A stretch of 64,000 nt of DNA from assembly GCA_964030785.1 (NCBI GenBank), contig OZ034972.1:54563538-54627537 (forward strand), read 5' to 3'. Shown here piece after piece: positions 55,801 to 64,000 of the stretch. Below the pieces are notes generated by a model. It did not search any database and was not told the DNA's origin. It saw nothing but the letters and a program-made list of their open reading frames with translations. The DNA comes from Siderastrea siderea (Eukaryota > Cnidaria > Anthozoa > Scleractinia > Rhizangiidae). The translations under genes were made by a program, and so were the position numbers. Position 1 is the first letter of the stretch. Every line of letters begins with the position of its first letter.

Positions 55801-58800
55801 ACGAGGGAAAATGAGGTCCCTGGAACGAGAACCTCCTCCACGCTAAGTGTAAATAACCACCAGGTTGTCCACTTGAATATCAACGCAACAGTCTTGAATT
55901 TCAACAGGGAGAGACTAATACTCAGCAACCACCTAAACAGGACACTCATATTTACCAATGTCCAAAAGTCAACTCTTGCGAACGCGCCCAACGCGGCTGC
56001 AATACGTCAGTGAATAACAACAACGCTACATCCATGCTTTTTTTTTGTTACCAAGCAATATGACCAATCCAAGAAGCGCCAGAATACTTATTGTCTCAGC
56101 TGGGGTGAAAGGGTGCATCTTGTTTCCAGCGGTCGATCCAATGGCGGACGCCATTTATGAATATAAAACTATGCACCTGGAAACGCGAGGGTTAACGAAA
56201 TGCATTTGTCCATCATCTTCTGGAGTGGGATCATCAGAGGGGCCGAGGCTTTCTCGTACGTCCGTAAATTTTTCTTTCTTGGCTTCCGGAATTAACAGCT
56301 TAAAGGTGCGAGTTGACCATCAAACCAAGGTAAAATATTTGCCCCAATTGATTTTAGAACACAATCCGCCAAGATTAAGTGTAACCAGCCCACACATAAC
56401 CAAGCTCGACCCACAATGTAAGCGATGGATCCGCCGAACACCTGCTAAATGCACTATCTTGTTAATGTATTGGTTTCGACCAAACCCAGCTCGCTGCCAA
56501 TTTTTCCCACCAGGTCTGTCACGAGATGTAAGGATCAAGCAACACCGAGATCCCGGAGGTAACTAATAGCCACCAGACCGATAAATTAATAAATGAGCGA
56601 ATAATTCTTTCAGCGAAACAGCAGTATCGAATTAACCAACAACCGGCCATTCCATTCAAAACCAACGTACGCACGAGACTTTCCAGTTAAAAAATGTGAT
56701 CATAACCAGCTTAAATGGTCCATTAAGTCATAAAATAATCAAATAAACATATCGAGGTACCTAAGCCAATTTATCCAGAGAAGAGGGCTTGCCCGACATC
56801 CCACAACTCAGAAACCGAGCGTAAAAACATACGCGATGCTAATTTGGGGGCTCACCCCCCCCCCCCCACCTACGTTTTGATGCCGAAAATATCGCGAGCG
56901 GTTTGTCAAGATATTTCGTCTCGTGTGTGAGTTCAAACATTCTCGAAAGCTCCTTGGAAGTCTTCGGGAAACTTCGTTTATTTTAGGAAACGTTCTAAAA
57001 ATGATAAAAAACGTTCGTATGGCCTTCGAAAACCAATCGGAGAATCTTCGGTCTAGAAACTGCTCTGCAAACAAAAAGTTGCTAGAACGAAAAAAAAGTT
57101 GCTCCAAATATGAAAACCTGGCGAGTATTTTTGGGACAGTCTTAGCCCTCCCACGTTCCAAAACGCTCCGCCGCCTCTAGACTTTCGATTTTAAAGAAGG
57201 CTTCTTCTGACGTGCGACAAAGGGAGACTTAACATGAAAGAACATATAGATATTAACTACCATGAAAAAAACCCCCAACAAATATATATTGTTTTTTTAA
57301 GGTCACTCTTTTTTTCGAAACCTGTTTTTTTTAACCTTTTGTTTAGAAAGCTGGTGTTTGCATTGTCATGTTTCCGTTTTCTTTCCGCTCTCCATAGCAT
57401 AATATACTTGTATTTTTTATTACTGTAACGTGCCCATGTTTGTAGTAAGTAATGTTAGGCTTGTTAGTATTTATTTTTATTGTAGTAGTGTAAGTACCGT
57501 CCAGACTGTAAGTAATGTTTAAATTGTAAGTAATGTTTTTTTTTCTCTTCTTTGTATTGTTGTATTGTTTTGCTGTAATGGCAAGAAATAAAAAAAACTA
57601 CCATAAAAAATATTCTGCAAATATAATAAACTGTTACCTGGGCATTTATGTGTGTTGCATCCCCGTGTTTCGACAGCTTGTCCCAGTTGCCGGCAGTTTC
57701 TGCCACTGTGTGATGGCGGGGGATTGTTGCATGAACGATAACGACGTTGCGTTCCTCCATCACATGACTTGCTACACCATCCCCAGTAACTCCACTGCGA
57801 GTAACCACCATGAACTAAGAACAGAACAGTGAAATGATCTTTAGGAATGTAGTTAGCTGTGAGTAATCCTATCGTTTTGAGCTCACCCTGAGAGATAACT
57901 TGGCTTCTATCATTCTCGTCCCCAGAGCTACGCGGCTTTTTTTAAATTACGTCTCTTGTAGCTCTGGTAACGGCCAAAAATTTATTTTTTTTGATTGGCC
58001 GATTCAAACTGTATGCGCAATAACGTAAAAATTTTTTGGCTTCTACGCATAACGTTTTATTTCCGATTGAATTAATCAGGGCATTAATTAATATATTGAC
58101 TTGATCAATTTCCACGCGATGGGCATGCGGCTTAGGGAAGATTAAGCGACCAAATTTTGAATTCAAAGTGTTGAGATTGTCGCTAAATGCCAGCGATTCT
58201 TTCCTCGCTACAGCATTTTCTACAAAACTACAGCTTGTCCATAAATAAACTTACATGTAACTGTCTCATCAACTTTTGCAATGACCTCTTGATATCGATG
58301 TTTAAAAACTTGGGCGCCAAATGCTTCTGGAAATTTTCGATGGGGTAAAACGTAATACAGTATAGCGTTTAGGGGTGGCGAAACGAAAAGTACACAGTTG
58401 ACATTCTCATACAACAAAAACCAGGCGAATGTAATAAAATAACTGTACAATTCAATATAACGCAAATGCAATAATATTATACCTTTAATCAGGCAAGATA
58501 CAAATCCAAAACCCGTGAGCAAAATGCAGGGACAATCGTTCTTCTGAACAACTACGGCACGAAAGGCAGCTTCTTAAGTTTGTTCCTTTTAAAGCTCCAG
58601 GTTTTCCGCTAATTGTAGGAGATTAAGAGGGCCCCGAAAAGCTTTTAGTCGATTCATAAAGCACCACAACTCGATCGATAGGAATTGTCAGAATTGTTAT
58701 GCCCAGAGCTCCACGGACGAGAACGGAGCAGGCGCAATAGCACCTTAACGAATTAGACATGCGCTACCGGATGTCGTGAATTTCACGACATCCGGTAATG

Positions 58801-61800
58801 GCTGATACCAGAGCCCTACGATCCCACCGCTGACAGAACAGATCGTAGGCTCTGGGAACGAGAATGGGCTTCTATTTTTAGAGTTTATACCTAGATACGT
58901 TGAGAATTAACAACTATTCACGTCAGTATCGGTGGCTATTTCAACACTTGTAGGCGTATAATCTTAAACGCAAACAACGTTCGTGGTACTTTCCCCAAAC
59001 GTAGGGGTTAAGGACGTTCGCGCTAATTGTTTAATGCGCATCCTTACTGCGCACGTAATCCCTGTCGCAACGTAACGCCACGTCATGCATGAGCGCGCGC
59101 GCTGAGAAAACTTTCCAAACACATATAGGGTGGGTACCTGTTGCGTTAACTTCGCTTGCAGTTTCCTCTCTTAAACGGTCGGTGACCCCCACTTTTTTCG
59201 GGATATATAACCTTTTGCGATAGATCTCTATCGATTGCAAAAAATGAGCCAAATTTGATTGTTAGAAGTTTATTATTTTTTCATTTTCTCTTCCCGCGCG
59301 CGATCGAATCGGTCACATTTTGCAGCATTTTGCTGTTTTGAACGTTTGCAAATCCAATTGTTAGAGAGAAGGTTTACTCTAAGGGACTTTACTGAAAAGC
59401 GAAATATATTTGTTCAATAAACCCACTTCAATAAATTTGAACAAATGAAATTGGCCTGCATCAACTCATTTAAAATATTTTGTTGCCAGAAGCCGCAGAG
59501 GTCATATCGAGTGACGAAGTCAAATTTATCCAAATAAGCGCCTTCTTTCAGATATCGTATCTCGAAAACAAACTCGGTGACCGCCAATTTTTTTTACATT
59601 TCTGACATAAGTAACGTTTAAGCTATCAGTGGTGAAAGTTTGAGAAAAATTGCAATGTTGGAAGATTTTCGCGCGAACGTCCGCGAAGAATTCTGACCGC
59701 TTTGAGCATTCTTCACAGCCATTAATACCAGCAGATTTCCACCCAGCAGATTTTTCACCCCGATAAAATAATGCTTTTTCGTTGGAGTAAGAACGACTGG
59801 ACTGTATCGAGAAATTGGGGCCAAAATCATGGAAATTAAGGTCATGGAAATTAACGCTCCACTTAATTAACGGTGCGGAAATTAACGTTAACAAAAATTA
59901 ACGTGACTTAAATTAACGCGAATTTTTGAAATTCGCATTAATTTCATTAATTTCAAGGTATACTATTGCTAGTTTGAAATAACAGGCAATATACCGCCGT
60001 AATTTTGTTACTTACTTGGGTTTTTCTTGAGTGGGTTCTCAGTTGTCCCATGTAAAATCAACGTCCAGTTGAAAAGTATTCCTACCAAGAAAAGTGAACA
60101 GTAAAATTTCACACAATAAAGTAAAGCCAAAACAGTAAAAACAACAAAACAAACAAAAATAACCAAAATAAATTATTTTAAAAGAAAAAGGAATAACCTT
60201 GACGTGTGGCGTTAATTGTAAGTGATATTCTTGATCGTAATATTGTGCAATATGCCGACTTAGAAACAAGCTGTTCACACAGGTATCCCAAGCTTAAAAG
60301 AAGAGTGTTTTCTCCAACTCCAATATTTTCGGACTTTAAATCGGATCTTTCCAGGGTCGCTTGTTTCCCGACCGCTAGTCAAGGGGAACGTAGATCCTGG
60401 GTAGGAGGGTGGCGCAGCAATAGCGTGAAATCTGCCTACCTGAGTTGGGTAGCTTTATTTTTTGTTTCTCTCTCCTTTTTCTACAAATTTCTTAGCATTT
60501 TAAGACTTCCAACGAATATTGTCTTGAAGTCAACTCCAGTCGAAAAATTTTCCAGTTTGGCGTTCACACGCTTGTGAATTTGTAATATGAATTTACAAAA
60601 AGGTACTCTCCCCAGGTGGGACGCGCGGTGGCCTAATTGTTAGTGCGCCGGAGGTCCAGGTTCAAGCCCCGGCCGGGGTCACTGTGTTGTGTTCTTGGGC
60701 AAGACACTTTACTCTCATACTGCCTCACTCTACCCAGGTGTATAAATGGGTACCGGCGAACTAATGCTGGGGAGATACCCTGCGATGGACTACCATCCCA
60801 CTCAGGGGGAGTGGAAATATTCCTAGCCGAATAGCTGAAAAAGCCCCAGCAGTAGCGATTTGTTTAAGTCCCTATTGATGGCTTCGTACGGAATAAAAAA
60901 CACGGGAAAGTACGGCTCAACAGCTTTCATTCCAATGTTACACGGTAAGATTTTATCCAGTTACAACTTTTAAGATCAGATTCCGTAAGAGTTGCGGTCA
61001 GTTAAATAGATGTCTTCGATTTTTTTCTTTGTCCAACGCTCGTCCAACATTGCTGATTCTAGCAGTATGCAGGACGCGTGTCACATAAGAACCTAGTAAA
61101 TGCACTAGCTCACCAAGAGTCTCTCGTAGCTCAGTACTGAACATTTCAACGTTATCATTTATTTACCTAGCTTAAAATTTGCCTTCTCCATTGTTTATTA
61201 CAGAAGATGTCAGCCACTTTCTTCTCTCCTTCCCTCCTTAATTTTCTCAAATTTTAATATGCATCCAACTAACCTGTATTAAAATTATACAGTTGTGTGT
61301 TCTGTAATGTTAATTTCCATACACCCATAGCATTCTCTCCCCAGTAATGTAACGACATCAGAACCCAGTTTAAGTCTTTTGCACCAAGAGAACTATCGTA
61401 CATCCTATATTTTGTTAGACTGGACACGGTGCCCTGGGGTGAAGTAAGCTTTATCAACAGATCTCCACGACGGGTATAGTTCAAATTCACAGCTACTTCA
61501 ACGTGTTCCAAGAAGTTTATTTCATCGCCACAGTATTCACTCCAGTTACTCAGGTCGATCGTTTCTTTTAACGCCCGTTTTGAAGGGATTCGACTGAAAG
61601 ACATGAACAAATATATCCAAAAGACACGTAACGATCATTATCCATTTAGAATCTACATGCAAAAAACTAACATGCGTCCAAACCGAGAATTGCATAATAT
61701 TAAAGTAACGGGAATTTTTTTTATTCATAATATGGTTGGTGAAATTGTAAGAAAATTTCCTACTTCGAGAATGTGAGAAGAATGTTTGCACCAACAGGGA

Positions 61801-62302
61801 ACGACGAACTGACGATTGCCTTCGAATGCGAGAATCAAACCTTCCAAAAGCCTTAACCAGGTGATGACTCATGGATGGATCATTTAAAAAAAATTAGCTT
61901 ACATTTTTTAAGTTTCTCAACAACCATCCATCTCAATCGTCCTCCCTTGATTACTTCTTCGATGTTTTTCATTTTGCTAATTAGTTCTTTTGAAGTTTAC
62001 TTCGATTTAAAGGAAATTTGAAACATTGCAAGAAGTGACAGCCCTTTTGAAAATAAATAAATGAATGAATAATCGTTCCATAATATGTACGCTCTTGAAT
62101 GGGTTAACTGTTTCAGTCCCAAAGAGAGAACAAACACAAAATTTATGAATAAAAATTTTAATACCAAAATATCTTGGTTCTTACCTGTTTACATAATAAC
62201 GTGGTATTGTGCAATTAACTTTTGTAGGAACAGTAGTCCAGTTGATTGCCAGATCAACCATCTTTTTTGCATCCATGAGGCCAAATCCAACTCTATTATT
62301 TA
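37638..62302 (-). CDS. proprotein convertase-like gene B, 3' part: S8 end, P domain, TSP1 repeats
   Basis: Exons on the minus strand, from 5' to 3': S8 domain end (62185-62302), P domain (61274-61593), possible linker (58255-58326), TSP1 exons at 57638-57814, 44859-45035, 43545-43715, 43023-43199, 42767-42943 and 38127-38306, and a possible membrane-anchor exon (37638-37830). From the P domain on, all joins are phase 1 to 1 except the last. The P domain is specific to kexin/furin-type proteases; TSP1 repeats bind extracellular matrix. Furin relatives with Cys-rich C-terminal repeats use them to localise the enzyme, and TSP1 repeats could do the same here (inference). Catalytic exons lie beyond the right edge. 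The 12.6-kb gap between the first two TSP1 exons means the TSP1 array could instead belong to a separate gene. Confidence 0.65.
38127..38306 (-). CDS. gene B TSP1 exon 6
   Basis: 180 nt, phase 1 to 1, acceptor TTTCCTTTTTTTTCAG, donor GTTG/GTAATT. It encodes [33 protein letters not shown] and [10 protein letters not shown]. All six Cys are present. If the donor is not used the frame stops 5 codons later, giving a soluble end. Confidence 0.85.
39573..41560. repeat. large element with inverted arms
   Basis: The right arm (41335-41555: GCCAGGCTGCTAAGTTACTC, TTTTTGGACTACCTCAGACAAGG, ATTACCTTTTCGTTGG) returns inverted at 39573-39750. The words GGTATCAGTGTACCTCAA (39755) and TTGAGGTACACTGATACC (41162) form an inner inverted pair. 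The body 39790-41150 has no recognisable gene. It is probably a foldback-type mobile element. Confidence 0.6.
41575..41626. repeat. (TTTA)n microsatellite
   Basis: An almost pure tetranucleotide run of about 13 units with one TTTG interruption. Confidence 0.95.
42463..42590 (-). pseudogene. decayed TSP1 exon
   Basis: It encodes [20 protein letters not shown], then TQRCSRSC and [11 protein letters not shown], followed by TGA, so the last two Cys of the repeat are lost. The acceptor position reads CTCTG instead of CTCAG, and an Arg before the third Cys has become Cys. Closest relative is the exon at 38127. It is probably skipped in the mRNA. Confidence 0.8.
42767..42943 (-). CDS. gene B TSP1 exon 5
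   Basis: 177 nt, phase 1 to 1, acceptor TTCTCTCCCAG, donor CCCAG/GTTATC. It encodes [37 protein letters not shown] and CNTQKCPG. Confidence 0.9.
43023..43199 (-). CDS. gene B TSP1 exon 4
   Basis: 177 nt, phase 1 to 1, acceptor ATACCTCTTAG, donor CCCAG/GTAAAG. It encodes [37 protein letters not shown] and CNTFGCPG. It is very close at DNA level to the exon at 57638, so one is a recent duplicate of the other. Confidence 0.9.
43545..43715 (-). CDS. gene B TSP1 exon 3
   Basis: 171 nt, phase 1 to 1, acceptor GCATTTTCAG, donor CCCAG/GTAAAT. It encodes [37 protein letters not shown] and CNTQLCPG: a textbook TSP1 repeat. Confidence 0.9.
44028..44108. repeat. inverted repeat around GCGCGGAGATATGAAATTT
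   Basis: GCGCGGAGATATGAAATTT (44028-44046) faces AAATTTCATATCTCCGCGC (44088-44106), 19-bp arms with a 41-bp spacer. It is followed at 44150-44300 by loosely repeated TTTTCCGAAGATTTCCG-like words. Confidence 0.75.
44859..45035 (-). CDS. gene B TSP1 exon 2
   Basis: 177 nt, phase 1 to 1, acceptor CATTCTACAG, donor CAAAG/GTAGTG. It encodes [20 protein letters not shown], later [13 protein letters not shown] and CNSSPCKG. It is more diverged from the others (GRGVMSK in place of GGTQRR). Confidence 0.87.
45210..45461 (+). CDS. possible plus-strand exon, coiled-coil-like
   Basis: After ACTATTCTCCAG an open frame of 83 codons runs to TAA. It contains [20 protein letters not shown] and [20 protein letters not shown], with charge and spacing typical of a coiled coil. 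I do not recognise it. It lies antisense in the big gene B intron; it could be the last exon of an unseen gene or a retrocopy piece. Confidence 0.3.
   Translation, partial: GVSIGAEEKRDWREEQQMEKVNEECLKLAKQLGTIRENIVDLEIALRKAPCDTEQQANHPNSFERNGVQEPRQRLSLKVISRL
46105..47262 (+). pseudogene. CR1/Jockey-like LINE, 3' part of RT gene, frameshifted
   Basis: The plus strand encodes [31 protein letters not shown] and [11 protein letters not shown] (RT catalytic DD), then a frameshift near 46445-46455. It continues [40 protein letters not shown] and [13 protein letters not shown] to the stop at 47110. The 3' UTR has AAATAAAG and short CTCACCT repeats instead of poly(A). 5'-truncated and dead. Confidence 0.88.
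47357..47427 (-). tRNA. tRNA-like head, unit 1
   Basis: 71 nt on the minus strand with A box TTAGCTCAATTGGTTAGAG and B box GGTTCGAATCC. The anticodon-loop position reads CCGGTAT (anticodon GGT, Thr-like) but has C instead of U at position 33 and an A-C mismatch closing the stem. One base is missing in the T-arm/acceptor side. More likely a tRNA-derived repeat than a working tRNA. Confidence 0.45.
47604..47674 (-). tRNA. tRNA-like head, unit 2
   Basis: Same sequence as unit 1, minus strand, 247 bp further on. It is adjacent to the inversion point of the array. Confidence 0.45.
47724..47794 (+). tRNA. tRNA-like head, unit 3
   Basis: Same sequence on the plus strand, the first unit after the inversion point. 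Confidence 0.45.
47971..48041 (+). tRNA. tRNA-like head, unit 4
   Basis: Same as unit 3 with one change in the acceptor stem (GCCTTG for GGCTTG), which breaks a base pair. Confidence 0.42.
48218..48288 (+). tRNA. tRNA-like head, unit 5
   Basis: Same as unit 3. It is the last unit before the right 12-bp direct repeat. Confidence 0.45.
48981..49270. repeat. paired direct repeat, spacing 230 bp
   Basis: ATAGTTCCTTATCCCACCTG with the next 40 bases (to GGGGAGACTCCTGTC) occurs at 48981 and 49211. It is a diverged relative of the pair at 8182/8405. The flanks 48420-48980 and 49270-49990 hold no gene that I can support. Confidence 0.65.
49992..50136. mobile_element. palindromic MITE
   Basis: CTTACTAACTGAACGCGAGG..GTACTGGGGAATATTGGCCC faces GGGCCAATATTCCCCAGTAC..CGAGCAAGTGAAGTTAGTAAG. 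The element is about 145 bp, almost entirely two inverted arms, with a GGTCGTGGCAGTACGGACCG-type middle. The long plus-strand frame that starts inside it and ends at 50615 is not recognised. Confidence 0.65.
50640..52380. other. no gene seen
   Basis: Ordinary intronic/intergenic sequence in the big gene B intron. No splice-framed coding segment or clear repeat noticed. Confidence 0.4.
52451..52523 (-). tRNA. tRNA-like repeat, full-length head (Thr-GGT-like)
   Basis: 73 nt that fold as a complete cloverleaf: acceptor GGCTTGA/TCAAGCC (7 bp), D arm GCTC..GAGC, anticodon stem CTGCA/CGCAG with one mismatch, loop CCGGTAT, T arm ATGGG/CCCTT with one mismatch, B box GGTTCGATTCC. Position 33 is C. 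It is related to the heads in the 47.3-48.3 kb array but better preserved. A plus-strand remnant lies at 52605-52655. Could be a tRNA gene by prediction, but the repeat context and a GGT anticodon (rare in eukaryotes) argue for a SINE-like element. Confidence 0.5.
52605..52655 (+). repeat. partial tRNA-like head
   Basis: GAGCGCTGCACCGGTATCCC, AGAGGTCATGGGTTCGATTCC and CAAGCC form the 3' two-thirds of the tRNA-like head. It is followed by the family tail (TGAATTCGTTCAG, CGCAGTTCAAATATA). Together with 52451-52523 it forms an inverted pair like the centre of the 47.7 kb array. Confidence 0.7.
53476..54124. repeat. foldback repeat with arms of about 295 bp
   Basis: The left arm 53476-53772 (CACGCCGGGCCAGCAGAGGG .. 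CTTGAAGATATAAAG) returns inverted at 53833-54124 (CTTTATATCTTCAAG .. CCTGGCCCGGCGTG). Identity is high and the loop is about 60 bp. A transcript would form a very long hairpin. Sequence just outside the right arm (to about 54250) is also found inverted at 50530-50650. Confidence 0.85.
54250..56040. other. no gene seen
   Basis: No convincing coding exon. Contains a T-run-rich stretch near 55655-55800 and ordinary AT-rich sequence. Confidence 0.4.
56059..56160 (-). other. possible first exon of an unknown minus-strand gene
   Basis: The minus strand reads ATGGCGTCCGCCATTGG, followed by codons for [20 protein letters not shown] and LGN before a stop; a donor TTG/GTAACA falls just after the hydrophobic run. 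The hydrophobic stretch ending in GN recalls helix 1 of a GPCR, but the following sequence does not continue it in frame. The overlapping 173-codon plus-strand frame (56045-56566) is not recognised either. Confidence 0.2.
57638..57814 (-). CDS. gene B TSP1 exon 1
   Basis: 177 nt, phase 1 to 1, acceptor CTGTTCTTAG, donor CCCAG/GTAACA. It encodes [20 protein letters not shown], then [13 protein letters not shown] and ends CNTHKCPG. It has the WxxW motifs, the CSxSCxGG core and six Cys of a TSP1 repeat. Closest in sequence to the exons at 43023 and 42767. Confidence 0.88.
58255..58326 (-). CDS. gene B possible linker exon
   Basis: 72 nt between acceptor GAAAATTTCCAG and a perfect donor ACAT/GTAAGT, open in the required frame and phase 1 to 1. 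It encodes [20 protein letters not shown] then TVT. I do not recognise it. It fits between P domain and first TSP1 exon by position and phase, but short open stretches with good sites also arise by chance. Confidence 0.38.
58765..58797. repeat. perfect 15-bp hairpin
   Basis: TACCGGATGTCGTGA, a 3-nt ATT loop, then TCACGACATCCGGTA. A second short dyad (AGAGCCCTACGATC .. GATCGTAGGCTCT) follows at 58811-58855. No gene is seen in 58800-60620 apart from these. Confidence 0.9.
60623..60840 (+). repeat. tRNA-derived SINE copy 2
   Basis: The head has GTGGCCTAATTGTTAGTGCG and B box GGTTCAAGCCC. It is followed by GTGTTCTTGGGCAAGACACT, ACCCAGGTGTATAAATGGG and CCTGCGATGGACTACCATCC. Same family and block order as 1219-1436 on the other strand. 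It lies in the gene B intron directly after the P domain exon. Confidence 0.82.
61274..61593 (-). CDS. gene B exon: P domain
   Basis: The acceptor TTCATGTCTTTCAG and donor ACAG/GTTAGT frame 106 codons. The P (Homo B) signature is clear: [54 protein letters not shown]. The P domain folds next to the S8 domain and is required for convertase stability and calcium/pH dependence. Phase 2 in, 1 out. Confidence 0.92.
62185..62302 (-). CDS. gene B exon: C-terminal end of the S8 catalytic domain
   Basis: The acceptor TCTTCGATACAG and donor AACAG/GTAAGA frame 38 full codons: [20 protein letters not shown], then [10 protein letters not shown]. Furin has 'SHSYGYGLLDAGAMVALAQNWTTV' at the same place. Phase 1 in, 2 out, matching the P domain exon. 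Confidence 0.88.
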
Positions 62303-62309
62303 CTGTATC

Positions 62310-63466
62310 GAAGAAAAGACGCGTGGTTACGAAAGGATCTAACTAATCAATTTAATAATAATAATAATAATAAAGGAATAATTCCAAAACAATAATAAAC
62401 CAATACACGAACAAGCCACTAATATTTATTGTCGATATCATGATACATTAATTTAAGTAAAATGTTTTTTCAAGTTTGAAGACAAACCATTAGTTGTTCA
62501 AATTAAGAGACAATTCCTCTTATATACACAGCTTGTCTTGTTAAAGAGCCCCTATTTTACAGTTTCGTGTGCAATAAGCTTTTTCACTGATCTTACCAAA
62601 CTTCACTCCATAATAGACATAATAAGCAATGAAAATCACGCCAAGAGCAACAAAAACACTAGAATTTCTCAAAGTCCTTCGATGCGCGGTTTAGGTATGT
62701 CACGTACGAAGGTTTAGGTATGTCACGCCCTCTCGCGACTTCGTCACTCACGATCGTCGCTTCACGACTCGCTGGGCGAAGCGACGCTTTTCGGTTCGCT
62801 GCGGTCGCCTAAAGATGGCGACTTGGTGCAAGTCTACAACAACACTACCGACTTGTGTTTCGTGCAATTGGCAATGCGGATTGTTATTATAATTTCAACC
62901 CGTGAGGTATTTTTGCTATCAAAAAAGTAACCGAACCATTCCACTGGCCGCCATTTTGTTATGAGAAAATGAAATCAGGGGATCTGCCCATGCGCCTTTC
63001 AGGCATCCGCTGACTACCGCCCCGATGATTGCTTTGCAAGTGGTGAGAACAACGCTCAGATTTCATATAAGAGAATGTATGGGAAGTTGCTCCCCCCGCC
63101 CCCTGGTTTGAGCCTTTTGCTTCACTCTCTCAGGCTCCAATTTTCAACCAAGCCTTGGAATAAGGCCAGTTAATGACGGATATAATAAACGGCATGCACG
63201 TGCATGCAGAGGCGATGACATTTCCCAAGGAGACATTTACCAAAGTGGTCTTAAAAAACATTTTCAGGGAATTTGTCAAAAAACATTAACGTAAATAAAA
63301 GTAGCTGACAACTTCTGTGTGTTGAATTATTGTTCAACAAAAAGTTGCGTTATCTTGTAGCGTGACGTCCGATATACGATATACTTCTCGCGAGCGACAT
63401 GCAAGGTCAAGCAGTAACCAGACAGGCCCATTGTATCAATAAATTTAGAGTCTGTCTACTGAATTC

Positions 63467-63505
<39 letters not shown>

Positions 63506-64000
63506 GGCTTCAAAGGAAGAACTTCCACAGGGTGGCTCTTCGTCTTCCAATAATCTAAAAATTACCTAGAATTATTACAAAATTAAAAGATTAAAAGATT
63601 ATTATTTACAATATTTACAATAGAATTAAAAATTATAAAAAGCTAAAACTTATGATAAAATAACACGAATAAAATAACAAAATCGATCACAAAAAAAAAT
63701 TAATTTGTAAAAAGAAATAAATAAGTTAAAAAATAAAAATTAACCAAGGCGAGACTGCCTTGCGAAATAAAATGTCTTTAACGGCATTTATAAAAGGGGC
63801 ATACGTGAAAATGTTTCTAATGTTTCCTGGTTTCTAATGTTTCCTGGTATTCAATAAAACTCATCAAATATATAACTTGTCTCCTCGTTTATACGTTGTA
63901 TCAGTCCTTTCTAACTTTTCAGGAGTATTTTGCTTCGTTTTTTCGCGATTTCTTGTTAGCTTCATCTCTGTTCGCGTAACATTTATTCTTGTAGCTAGTT
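62310..64000. other. repeat-rich right edge, no exon seen
   Basis: Contains an (AAT)n run at 62346-62372, a 17-bp direct repeat GGTTTAGGTATGTCACG at 62689 and 62711, and a second (AAT)n run at 63465-63504. A GTCCGATATACGATATAC motif at 63367 is related to 36490 and 25315. It should be intron of gene B, whose upstream catalytic exons I could not find here. Confidence 0.5.

Noticed and set aside
56045..56566. 173-codon open frame on the plus strand
   Set aside because: No recognisable motif, no strong start or splice context, and composition is not clearly coding. It overlaps an equally weak minus-strand candidate.
1..64000. bacterial features: operons, CRISPR, phage or plasmid modules
   Set aside because: Spliced metazoan genes, SINEs, LINEs and MITEs throughout; no prokaryotic gene organisation is present.

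Overview
The window is nuclear DNA of an animal, most likely an anthozoan cnidarian such as a stony coral or relative. It is AT-rich, about half or more is repeats, genes are split into short exons with clear GT-AG sites, and the recognisable proteins (kexin/furin-like convertases, thrombospondin type 1 repeats, a BRICHOS proprotein) are metazoan. There is no operon, ribosome binding site, CRISPR array or rRNA. Most open frames are chance frames or transposon debris; the real genes had to be read exon by exon. All three main genes lie on the minus strand.

Left end (1.5-7.5 kb): the 5' part of a proprotein convertase gene (gene A). It has five exons: signal peptide and prodomain start, two more prodomain exons, the catalytic-Asp exon, and the exon that should precede the catalytic-His exon, which is outside the window. 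The Asp exon carries a 5-nt insertion that breaks the frame just before the Asp, and the prodomain lacks the usual basic autocleavage site. The introns hold a SINE, a Mutator-like MITE with 9-bp target duplications, a Tc1/mariner-type MITE and other inverted-repeat elements.

9.66-14.62 kb: a 5'-truncated L1/Tx1-like LINE, minus strand, with an intact 1229-codon endonuclease/reverse transcriptase ORF, an ORF1 remnant and a poly(A) tail. 15.5-17.2 kb: segmental duplicates, including a truncated copy of a BRICHOS exon and a MITE nested in LINE debris. 17.2-20.6 kb: minisatellite-like repeats.

21.1-30.5 kb: the most interesting gene. Six exons with compatible phases, a TATA box and a poly(A) signal predict a secreted precursor of about 268 residues: signal peptide, acidic linker, BRICHOS domain, an RQRR furin-type site, and a Cys-rich C-terminal peptide of about 94 residues. 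This matches the plan of annelid BRICHOS antimicrobial precursors, but the C-terminal peptide is not one I recognise. Diverged copies of its upstream region and of its 5' end lie at 30.5, 32.2, 33.9 and 34.8-35.0 kb.

37.6-62.3 kb: the 3' part of a second convertase-like gene (gene B): end of the S8 domain, P domain, a possible linker exon, six intact TSP1 exons, one decayed TSP1 exon and a possible membrane-anchor exon. Its 12.6-kb intron contains a LINE, a five-copy inverted array of 247-bp tRNA-like units between 12-bp direct repeats, foldback elements and other repeats. A precursor with a furin-type site thus lies between two convertase-family genes. Co-function is inference only.
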